DNA of 11,514 nt from Roseovarius sp. (GTDB taxonomy: Bacteria; Pseudomonadota; Alphaproteobacteria; Rhodobacterales; Rhodobacteraceae), in contig JAASSQ010000083.1 in the NCBI GenBank assembly GCA_021767845.1, positions 1-11,514 on the forward strand. Direction: 5' to 3'. Shown here piece by piece: positions 1-6,054 of the stretch (the stretch's first letter is position 1; each line of letters begins with the position of its first letter). The translations under genes and the position numbers were made by a program. The notes under the pieces are model-generated. The model had not been told where the DNA came from, ran no database searches, and worked only from the letters and a program-made list of their open reading frames with translations.

Positions 1-306
1 CTCGCCCGCGCCTATGCCGACATCACGGGCGATCCCGCGCACCTGTCGCGGCAGCTCGACCTGCTGCGCCCGATCCGCGGCCACGCGCAGGTGGACGCCT
101 GGCAGGCGATGGCCGCGCAAGGCGCCTTTGCCGATCTCGCCCTCGCGCTGATCACGCAGCACTACGATCCCGCCTATGCCAAGGCCCGCCAGCGCACCGA
201 TCTGGCCGCAACGCAGACCGTGGCCTTCGACGATCTGGACGACGCAACACTGACCCGCGCCCTGCCCCGGCTGGAAGACGCGCTGCTGCGCGCCGCCGAG
301 GGCTAA
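1..306 (+). CDS. mnmH: tRNA 2-selenouridine synthase, C-terminal part (partial, 5' end outside window)
   Basis: The reading frame is open from the first base and ends at TAA 304-306, giving the last 101 residues. The protein family (MnmH/SelU) uses selenophosphate to convert 2-thiouridine at the wobble position of some tRNAs to 2-selenouridine; its rhodanese and P-loop domains would lie upstream of the window. What is visible is the helical C-terminal tail, including the family-like HYDPAY motif (about residues 55-60 of the fragment), preceded by a W-containing segment. The assignment is strengthened by the neighbour: the convergent selD makes the selenium donor for this enzyme. The two stop codons overlap, the mnmH TAA sharing bases with the selD TAG on the other strand. 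The fragment is short, so identification rests on this motif plus context. Confidence 0.8.
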   Translation, partial: LARAYADITGDPAHLSRQLDLLRPIRGHAQVDAWQAMAAQGAFADLALALITQHYDPAYAKARQRTDLAATQTVAFDDLDDATLTRALPRLEDALLRAAEG

Positions 307-2501
307 ACCACCCGAATTCGCGCCGCGCCCTCGGTCATCACGCCGATCCCGGCCGCAGGCACGCCCGCACGCCGCAGCGCCTCCATGACCTCTGCCGCCT
401 GCGCCTCGGGGACAGCGGCCAGCAAGCCGCCCGCCGTCTGCGGATCGAACAGCCAGTCGAACGCCCCCGGCCCCTCGCTCCGATCAAACTGCATCCCCTC
501 CATCGCATGCGCCGCGTTCGCCCCGTGCAACGAGGACCGCACCCCGCGGTCCAACAACCCCGCCACCCCCGGCAACAGGGGCACGGCATCGGCATCGATC
601 CGGGCCCCCACCCCGGTGGCCCGGCAGATCGCCAGCAGATGCCCGGCCAGCCCGAAGCCCGTCACATCCGTCATCGCCCGCGCCGCACCACGCAGGATCG
701 CGGCCTCCGCCGCAAGCGGGCGGGCCATCGACGCCCAGGCCCCCGCGACCACATCGCCATCCGCCTGCGCCTGCATCGCGGCGGCCAGGATCGCGCCGGT
801 CCCCAGTGGCTTGGTCAGGATCAGCCGGTCGCCCGGCCGCGCGCCCTCCAGCCCGATCGCATCGCCCCCCGCCAGCCCGGTGACGGTGAAGCCGATCGTC
901 ATCTCGGCGCCCTGCGTGGTGTGGCCGCCGATGATCGCGGCGCCCGCTGCGCCCATCACCTCGCCCGCCCCGGCCATGATCTCGCGCAGGGTGTGGCGCT
1001 GCAGCCGCTCGGCCATGCGCGGCAGGATCACGTGGACCAGCGCCGCCTGCGGCTCGGCGCCCATCGCCCAGACATCGCCCAGCGCATGGATCGCGGTGAT
1101 CCGCGCCATCAGCCACGGATCGTCGGTAAAGGCGCGCAGGTGATCGGTGCTCAGCACCTGGATCGCCCCGCCCACCCGCAATATGCCCGCATCATCGCCC
1201 GGTCGGCTCAAGACATCGGCGCGCCCCGCCGGGGGCAGTTCGGCAATCATCGCGCCCAGCGCGCCGGGGCCCACCTTGGCCCCGCAGCCGCCGCAGATCA
1301 CCGGGTGATCCGACATCTCGGCCCGCACGCCGCGCGCCACCTCGCGCGGCAGCTCCGGCGCGGGCATCTCGGGAAGCCGGCGGAATTTCTCCATGAATTT
1401 CTGGTCGATCCGGTCCTTCCAGCGCCACAGCCCGGGCAGGTGCAGCCCCACGCCGCCCTTGTCGGCCACCGCCTGCTTGCCGCCCAGCGACACGAGCTTC
1501 AGGAAATCCTTTTGCGGACGGAACGCCCGCCGCTGCGCCCCGGTCAGATCGGCCCGCAGGTTATGCGCCAGGACCGGCGCGGCGCGCACGGCATAGACCC
1601 CCGCCTTGGGGCGCGGCGCATGGCTCAGGTGCGCGCAATCGCCGGCGGCATAGATAGTCGGATCGCCCTCGACCCGCAGCCATTCGTCCACCCGGATGAA
1701 GCCGTCCTCCAACGGCAGGTCGGTCTGCGCCAGCCACGGCCAGGGCCGCGCGCCCGCAACCCCCACGACAAGATCCGCCGCGATCTCGGCACCGCTCTCC
1801 AGCACCACGGCCTCCGATGTGACACGCTGCACGCCCACCCCCTCGCGCAAGGTGATCCCGGCCCGCAACAGCGCGTTCCACAAGGCCCGCCGCGTGCCCG
1901 GCGCCGTGCCCCGCAGGGCCGTGCCCGCGTCCAGAACAGAGATCGCGGGCTCGGCCACGCCCGCCGTGACCAGCCGGTGATGCATGGCCAGCGCCAGTTC
2001 CACCGCGCCCACGCCGCCCCCGATCAGCGCGATGCGCGGCGCGGCGGCGCCGCTTCGCACCTGCTCGACGAACCGCGCCCAGCTTTCGGCAAAGGGGCCC
2101 AGCGGCTTGGCGGCGATGCCGTGCGCGGCAAACCCCTCGATCTCCAGCGGGGCCGAGGAGATGCCGATGTCGATCGACAGGTGGTCATAGGCGATGTCGG
2201 GCCGCGCCTCCAGCCGGACACGCCGCGCACCACGATCCAGCCCCACGGCGCGATCCTGCACCAGCCGCGCGCCTGCGAACCGCGCCAGCCGCACGAGGTC
2301 TATATCCAGATCGCCGCGCGCGTAATGCCCCGCCACATGCCCCGGCAGCATGCCCGTATAGGGCGCCTTCACGTTCGGGTCGATCAGCGTCAGGCGCACC
2401 CCCGGCAGCGGGCGCATCCCCCACCGGCGCAGCAGCAGGGCATGGGCATGCCCGCCCCCGATCAGCACGAGGTCGCGGGTCAGCGGAACTTGGGCTTGCA
2501 T
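303..2501 (-). CDS. selD: selenide, water dikinase (SelD) fused to an N-terminal NDH-2-like FAD/NAD oxidoreductase
   Basis: This 732-residue protein is about twice the length of stand-alone SelD because of an N-terminal flavoprotein domain. Residues 1 to about 390 resemble pyridine-nucleotide disulfide/NDH-2 oxidoreductases: a first Rossmann motif GGGHAH (15-20), a second nucleotide-binding motif GGGVGA (161-166) and the FAD-closing AAGDCAH (285-291). From about 398 the SelD domain follows: GGCGAK with catalytic-type Cys406 and Lys409 (a Cys, not selenocysteine, version), DDAG (436-439), GGHT (525-528), TDVTGFGLAGH (611-621) and DPQTAGG (687-692). SelD makes selenophosphate from selenide and ATP; the flavoprotein domain may supply reduced selenium or redox-couple the reaction, but that role is inference. 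The ATG at 2501 precedes the first Rossmann motif by 14 residues and has only a weak ribosome site. It lies 112 bp downstream of the response regulator gene on the same strand, and its 3' end overlaps mnmH by 4 bp. Confidence 0.93.
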   Translation of the reverse strand: MQAQVPLTRDLVLIGGGHAHALLLRRWGMRPLPGVRLTLIDPNVKAPYTGMLPGHVAGHYARGDLDIDLVRLARFAGARLVQDRAVGLDRGARRVRLEARPDIAYDHLSIDIGISSAPLEIEGFAAHGIAAKPLGPFAESWARFVEQVRSGAAAPRIALIGGGVGAVELALAMHHRLVTAGVAEPAISVLDAGTALRGTAPGTRRALWNALLRAGITLREGVGVQRVTSEAVVLESGAEIAADLVVGVAGARPWPWLAQTDLPLEDGFIRVDEWLRVEGDPTIYAAGDCAHLSHAPRPKAGVYAVRAAPVLAHNLRADLTGAQRRAFRPQKDFLKLVSLGGKQAVADKGGVGLHLPGLWRWKDRIDQKFMEKFRRLPEMPAPELPREVARGVRAEMSDHPVICGGCGAKVGPGALGAMIAELPPAGRADVLSRPGDDAGILRVGGAIQVLSTDHLRAFTDDPWLMARITAIHALGDVWAMGAEPQAALVHVILPRMAERLQRHTLREIMAGAGEVMGAAGAAIIGGHTTQGAEMTIGFTVTGLAGGDAIGLEGARPGDRLILTKPLGTGAILAAAMQAQADGDVVAGAWASMARPLAAEAAILRGAARAMTDVTGFGLAGHLLAICRATGVGARIDADAVPLLPGVAGLLDRGVRSSLHGANAAHAMEGMQFDRSEGPGAFDWLFDPQTAGGLLAAVPEAQAAEVMEALRRAGVPAAGIGVMTEGAARIRVV

Positions 2502-2613
2502 GGCTGGGGCTATCCGTCGGCGGTTTCACGTCCTGCCGCGCAGCAAATCAGGAAACCCGCCGCGATGGAATGGGGCCGTGCGCCGCAAGCCGGAACGCCG
2601 GAACGCGCCCCGG

Positions 2614-3747
2614 TCAGGCGCGTTTCTTGCGTTTCCCGAACTTGTAGAGATGCCGGGGCGAGACCTCTTCCTCGCTCAGCAGCTCGTTCAGCATCGACTT
2701 GTAGCCTTGCGTGCCGGGCGACGGCTCGGCCAGCCGGTCATCCAGCCGCAGCAGCGTGACATCGCGCTCCGGCTCGGGCGGCGGCGGCGGGGCCTCTTCG
2801 GCGGCGTCGCGCGCCGCGTTGAACAGCACTTTCAGCACCCCCGATTTGGTCACCCAGCGCAGCGGATGCGGCTTGCCCACCGCCAGTTCGATCGACAGGT
2901 TCACCGGGAAGGTGGCCAGCGCCACTTCCAGCCGCCGGTTGAGCGGGCGTTCGATCTCGTCGCGGGTCAGCGCATGGCGCCCGTTCTGGATGCACAGGAA
3001 CACCCCGCCGCCGCGATAGGACAGGAAACAGCCGTCGCGCGTCAGCGTCTCCGACAGCACGCCCGCCACGAGGTGAATCAGGTCGCGGAACCTGTCGGGC
3101 GGGCAGGTCTGGTGCGCTTCCTCGGCGTTCACGATGCGAATCGAACAGATCGTGGAGTTGAACATCCCGAAGCGCGGCAACTGCATGATGTAGTTTTCAA
3201 AGGCCGTGTAGCTCAGCACCCGATCGACATTGCGGATGTCGATCACGTCCGAGAACACCACGTCACCCGCCGAGCGCCGCGCGGAACCGTCCCCGACAGG
3301 CCCGGCGTCGTCGTCCCGGTGGTCTGCCCCGGCCGTCCTGTCCGGCTGCCTGGCCTGCGCCTCCTGCGCCTCCTGTGCGAATCGCTGCGCGCTCTTGATC
3401 CGCGCCCGCAACTCGCCCAGCTCGAACGGCTTGGTGATATAGTCGTTGGCCCCGGCCGCGAAGGCCCGGTCCAGGTGGTCCAGCTGCGTCATCGCGGTCA
3501 GCATGATGATCGACGTGCCGCCATACTGCTCCAGCGCCCGGATATGCCGGCACAGCTCGATGCCATCCATCCGCGGCATCTGGATATCCAGCACGAAACA
3601 GTCGAAATCCTCGTCGGATGCGTCGATCTCCGACAGCGCCTCGGCCCCGCCGGGGCAGGCCGTCACCTCATGGCCGCACGCGCCGCTAAGATACTGCGAC
3701 AGCAGCGTGAGAATGCTCTCGTCGTCATCTACCAGCAGAATTTTCAT
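2614..3747 (-). CDS. response regulator: receiver domain plus degenerate GGDEF-like output domain (copy 1)
   Basis: The protein has 377 residues from the ATG at 3747. The frame stays open upstream to a GTG at 3762, but GGAGG sits 8 nt before the 3747 ATG and the receiver fold starts there (MKILLVDDD), so the shorter start is preferred. Residues 1 to about 120 form an intact receiver domain: acidic pocket D7-D9, phospho-acceptor D54 in LDIQMPRMDG, T84 and K106. A charged linker follows (121-165). Residues about 175-295 resemble a GGDEF fold with a lost active site: YRGGGVF (244-250) occupies the place of the GGDEF signature, and LSIELAVGKP (284-293) resembles the final GGDEF strand. A proline run (320-324) and a basic tail ending GKRKKRA follow. 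There is no helix-turn-helix, so output is probably through protein contact or ligand binding. It is a paralogue of the divergent regulator at 4050-5132. The GGDEF relationship is by eye and moderate in certainty; the receiver is certain. Confidence 0.92.
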   Translation of the reverse strand: MKILLVDDDESILTLLSQYLSGACGHEVTACPGGAEALSEIDASDEDFDCFVLDIQMPRMDGIELCRHIRALEQYGGTSIIMLTAMTQLDHLDRAFAAGANDYITKPFELGELRARIKSAQRFAQEAQEAQARQPDRTAGADHRDDDAGPVGDGSARRSAGDVVFSDVIDIRNVDRVLSYTAFENYIMQLPRFGMFNSTICSIRIVNAEEAHQTCPPDRFRDLIHLVAGVLSETLTRDGCFLSYRGGGVFLCIQNGRHALTRDEIERPLNRRLEVALATFPVNLSIELAVGKPHPLRWVTKSGVLKVLFNAARDAAEEAPPPPPEPERDVTLLRLDDRLAEPSPGTQGYKSMLNELLSEEEVSPRHLYKFGKRKKRA

Positions 3748-3755
3748 TCTGACGG

Positions 3756-3760
3756 CCTCC
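3756..3760 (-). promoter_or_regulatory. Shine-Dalgarno GGAGG deciding the start of response regulator copy 1
   Basis: Read on the minus strand this is GGAGG, separated by 8 nt from the ATG at 3747-3745. It supports that ATG over the in-frame GTG at 3762, which overlaps the same purine block and would be left with no ribosome site. Confidence 0.8.
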
Positions 3761-3976
3761 ACCAGTTCGATTCCCGTCGTGCCGACTCACCACTCGCGAA
3801 ACGCGACGCCTGACACACGCAGCCGCGCCTACAACCTGACGATGCAATCTCTAGTTAGGGAAATGGTCGAAAGTATGGCGCGGATGTCACCCGAATTTGG
3901 CGTTCGGGGGCCGCCCCGCCGGAACCCGCCCGCCGCCGCGGCAAATCGCTTTTCGGGCGCAATCCCCGCAAAGAAT

Positions 3977-3991
3977 CGCCCGATTCGGGCG
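3977..3991. promoter_or_regulatory. 15-bp dyad CGCCCGA-T-TCGGGCG, candidate operator
   Basis: Two perfect 7-bp arms flank a single T. The half-site TCGGGCG also occurs in direct orientation at 3953-3959, so the two right-facing copies (3953 and 3985) are 32 bp apart, about three helical turns, and both are followed by CAATC after zero or one extra base. This sits 59-97 bp upstream of the regulator copy 2 start. In GC-rich DNA a 7-bp dyad can arise by chance, so operator function is only a suggestion. Confidence 0.3.
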
Positions 3992-4049
3992 GCAATCACA
4001 CGGTGACCGCCGCCACGCCACGCGCCCGAAACGAACCACAGGGGACCGG

Positions 4050-5132
4050 ATGCGACTCCTCGCCGTCGACGACGACCGCCTATTTGCCGAACTCATCGAA
4101 ACATCGCTGGCCTCCAGCGACCGGCTCGATGTCGTGACCGCCGCCTCCGGGCAGGATGCGCTCAGGATACTCGACCGCGACGGGCCCCGCTTCGACTGCC
4201 TGCTGTTCGACATCCGCATGCCACGGATGGACGGCATCACGCTCTGCCGCCGGGTGCGCCGCGATCCGCTCCATGCCCACACGCCCATCATCATGCTCAC
4301 CGCAGCGGCGCGCAAACAGGATCTCGAGGCCGCCTTCGCGGCCGGCGCGTCGGATTACCTCACCAAGCCCCTGGCCTCTCCCGACCTGCTGGACAAGCTG
4401 CACCGATGGCATCGCCGGGATCTGGCCGCCACCCCGCCCGCGCCCGTGACCGACGCCTTCGGAACGCCTGCGCATGTCGCGGCCCGCGGGACCGAGGCGG
4501 CGCTCATCGCCCGGCTCTGCACCCTCGATCTGCCCGGCCATGTCGCGTATCGCGCCTTCGAGAATTTCTGTGTCCGGCGAGCCCGGCGCCGCCTCGGGCG
4601 GCTCCGCGCCACCGCGCTCCAGATCGCGAATTTCGACCGGCTTCAGGCCGACATGCCGCCCGACCGCTTCGCCGCCGCGGTCATCCGGTTCGCCCACACG
4701 CTGGCGCAGGCGGTCGGCTGGCTGGACGGCCTGTTCTCCTACCGGGGCCGAGGCATCTTCCTGATCGCCCATGCCGGGGCACCGGACCCGCTCGAACCCC
4801 GGCTGCACCTGCTGCTGCGCCGGGCCGCCCGCGCCGCACCGCCCGACCTGGCCCGCCTTCAATCGCACATCCGCTACACGGTGGGGGCCACCATCCCGAT
4901 CGGGCGGGCAGACGATGCGATCTTCGCCCTGGGCGATTCGGTCCGCAGCGTCCAGGATCGGCACATCGCCCGGTCGCTGGACCGCGTGCCGCCCGACATG
5001 CTGAACCGGATGTATCACGAGGCCGAGCTGTCCCATCTCGAGGCGCGGGCCTATCGCGGGATGTTCGACGCCGACATGCGCCATGCCGACGTCACCTGGC
5101 CCCCGCCCGATGGCCGCGCCGCCAAAGGCTGA
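4050..5132 (+). CDS. response regulator: receiver domain plus degenerate GGDEF-like output domain (copy 2)
   Basis: The protein has 360 residues from the ATG at 4050. The frame is open back to 3897, but the receiver begins exactly at MRLLAVDDD and AGGGGA precedes the ATG by 4 nt. The receiver is intact: D7-D9, phospho-acceptor D54 in FDIRMPRMDG, T84 and K106, numbered identically to copy 1. The second half (about 160-290) matches copy 1 in several places: YRAFEN (167-172, copy 1 YTAFEN), PPDRF (203-207, copy 1 PPDRF) and YRGRGIF (231-237) where copy 1 has YRGGGVF. That last motif is where a GGDEF signature would lie and lacks the acidic catalytic residues, so diguanylate cyclase activity is not expected. 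The C-terminal 60 residues are helix-rich with no DNA-binding motif seen. It is transcribed toward the synthase gene, which starts 141 bp downstream on the same strand, so co-transcription is possible. Confidence 0.92.
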   Translation: MRLLAVDDDRLFAELIETSLASSDRLDVVTAASGQDALRILDRDGPRFDCLLFDIRMPRMDGITLCRRVRRDPLHAHTPIIMLTAAARKQDLEAAFAAGASDYLTKPLASPDLLDKLHRWHRRDLAATPPAPVTDAFGTPAHVAARGTEAALIARLCTLDLPGHVAYRAFENFCVRRARRRLGRLRATALQIANFDRLQADMPPDRFAAAVIRFAHTLAQAVGWLDGLFSYRGRGIFLIAHAGAPDPLEPRLHLLLRRAARAAPPDLARLQSHIRYTVGATIPIGRADDAIFALGDSVRSVQDRHIARSLDRVPPDMLNRMYHEAELSHLEARAYRGMFDADMRHADVTWPPPDGRAAKG

Positions 5133-5187
5133 TCGCGCCGCCGGAAACTGTGGCGATATGGGGGACAATCGACTGACGATCGGCAGA

Positions 5188-5208
5188 TTTTTTCGTCAAT
5201 CGAAAAAA
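5188..5208. other. AT-rich hairpin: TTTTTTCG-TCAAT-CGAAAAAA
   Basis: Perfect 8-bp arms surround a 5-nt loop in the gap between response regulator 2 and the synthase. A T-tract and an A-tract form the outer stem, with only two G/C pairs near the loop. It could be a weak bidirectional terminator, or a phased A/T-tract upstream of the synthase promoter. Neither reading is established by the sequence. Confidence 0.4.
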
Positions 5209-5237
5209 ATACTGGCATTTTTGCACCACTGTGTCAC

Positions 5238-5261
5238 ATGATGGCATCAAATTGCCATGAT
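5238..5261. promoter_or_regulatory. 24-bp imperfect palindrome just upstream of the LuxI-type gene
   Basis: ATGATGGCA and TGCCATGAT are separated by 6 nt; 8 of 9 arm positions pair, with a perfect ATGGCA/TGCCAT core. It ends 12 bp before the ATG at 5274. In size and symmetry it resembles a transcription-factor operator such as those near luxI genes. In RNA it could instead form a hairpin close to the weak ribosome site. It does not match the classical lux-box sequence. Confidence 0.45.
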
Positions 5262-5273
5262 TGAGCGCAGGTT

Positions 5274-6035
5274 ATGAAGAATTTCAGCGTGCCGGCACAG
5301 GCCGCAACGGCCGCGTCGGCGTTCCCGGACCTCAAACCGCCCGAAAAACCGCCCGAAGGCCGCGTCGGCCAGGGCGCCCTGAGCAGCCGTGACAAGAAAC
5401 GGATGCGGGTTCGGGCCCAGCGCGAAGCGGCGCGCCAGCGCGGCTCGATCCGCGCCAGCGCCCTGTCCTTCGCCAACATGCACTGCTACGGCGAGCTGCT
5501 GCACGACTACTTCCAGGCCCGCAAGGAGGTGTTCATCGACCAGCTCGAATGGGACATCCCGCAGGCCGACGGCATGGAGTTCGACCAGTACGACACGCCG
5601 CAATGCCGGTGGGTGATCGTGCATGAATACGGCGAGGTGCTGGCCGGCATCCGCCTGCAACCGACCACCGCGCGCTGCGGCATCTACAGCTACATGCTGC
5701 GCGACGCGCAGCGCGGCCTGCTGGAAAACCTCACCGACGACGTGCTGTTCATGGAGGCGCCGGTCGATCCCCGCGTCTGGGAAGCGGCGCGCGTCTTCAT
5801 CACCCAGACCGTCTCGGCAAAACGGCGTTTCGAGGTGCAGCAGATCCTGGTCAGCAAGCTGATCCAGACCGCCCGCGACGAGGGCGCAAGCCACGTCATC
5901 GGAATCGTCCCGGCGATCTGGAAACGGTGGCTGCGCCGCCTCGATCTCAGCGCCGTGCCCATCGGCCCGCGTTTCCGCGTCGATGGCACCCACAGCCAGG
6001 CGATCCTGTTCAACCTGTTCAAGGCGATGAACTGA
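5274..6035 (+). CDS. luxI: LuxI-family acyl-homoserine-lactone synthase with N-terminal extension
   Basis: The protein has 253 residues; typical LuxI proteins are about 190-230. The synthase domain begins near residue 69. The eight residues invariant in LuxI enzymes can be placed: R83 and F87 (RKEVF), W93 (LEWD), D104 and D107 (EFDQYD), R127 (GIRLQP), E170 and R173 (EAAR). The family transfers an acyl group, usually from acyl-ACP, to S-adenosylmethionine to make an N-acyl-homoserine lactone in the cytoplasm. Residues 1-65 are extra: an Ala/Pro-rich start, then a strongly basic patch (about 39-60). Codons in the extension show the same G/C-rich third positions as the rest, so it is probably translated. 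The ribosome site is weak (AGG only 2 nt from the ATG), leaving starts at Met44 or Met69 possible. No luxR-type gene is adjacent; neighbours are a response regulator upstream and, 19 bp past its stop, a convergent sensor kinase. Which signal it makes cannot be read from the sequence. Confidence 0.93.
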   Translation: MKNFSVPAQAATAASAFPDLKPPEKPPEGRVGQGALSSRDKKRMRVRAQREAARQRGSIRASALSFANMHCYGELLHDYFQARKEVFIDQLEWDIPQADGMEFDQYDTPQCRWVIVHEYGEVLAGIRLQPTTARCGIYSYMLRDAQRGLLENLTDDVLFMEAPVDPRVWEAARVFITQTVSAKRRFEVQQILVSKLIQTARDEGASHVIGIVPAIWKRWLRRLDLSAVPIGPRFRVDGTHSQAILFNLFKAMN

Positions 6036-6054
6036 AAACGCCGCGACGCGCCGC

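Larger units (their letters stand above)
3748..4049. promoter_or_regulatory. 302-bp divergent intergenic region between the two response regulator genes
   Basis: No gene is credible here; the frames that cross it are extensions of the flanking genes or shadows. It must hold the start signals for both regulators. The centre (about 3835-3900) is less GC-rich than its surroundings. A short dyad lies at 3977-3991 and a related direct repeat of its half-site occurs at 3953-3959. I could not assign clear -35/-10 boxes on either strand. Confidence 0.6.

Noticed and set aside
507..2759. Very long plus-strand open frame (about 750 codons) opposite selD
   Set aside because: It is antisense to a clearly recognised selD; its translation is rich in Arg, His, Pro and Gln with no domain, as expected for the opposite strand of GC-rich coding DNA.
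6036..6054. Terminator between the convergent synthase and kinase genes
   Set aside because: Only 19 bp of GC-rich sequence separates the stops; I see no stem-loop followed by a T-run on either strand.
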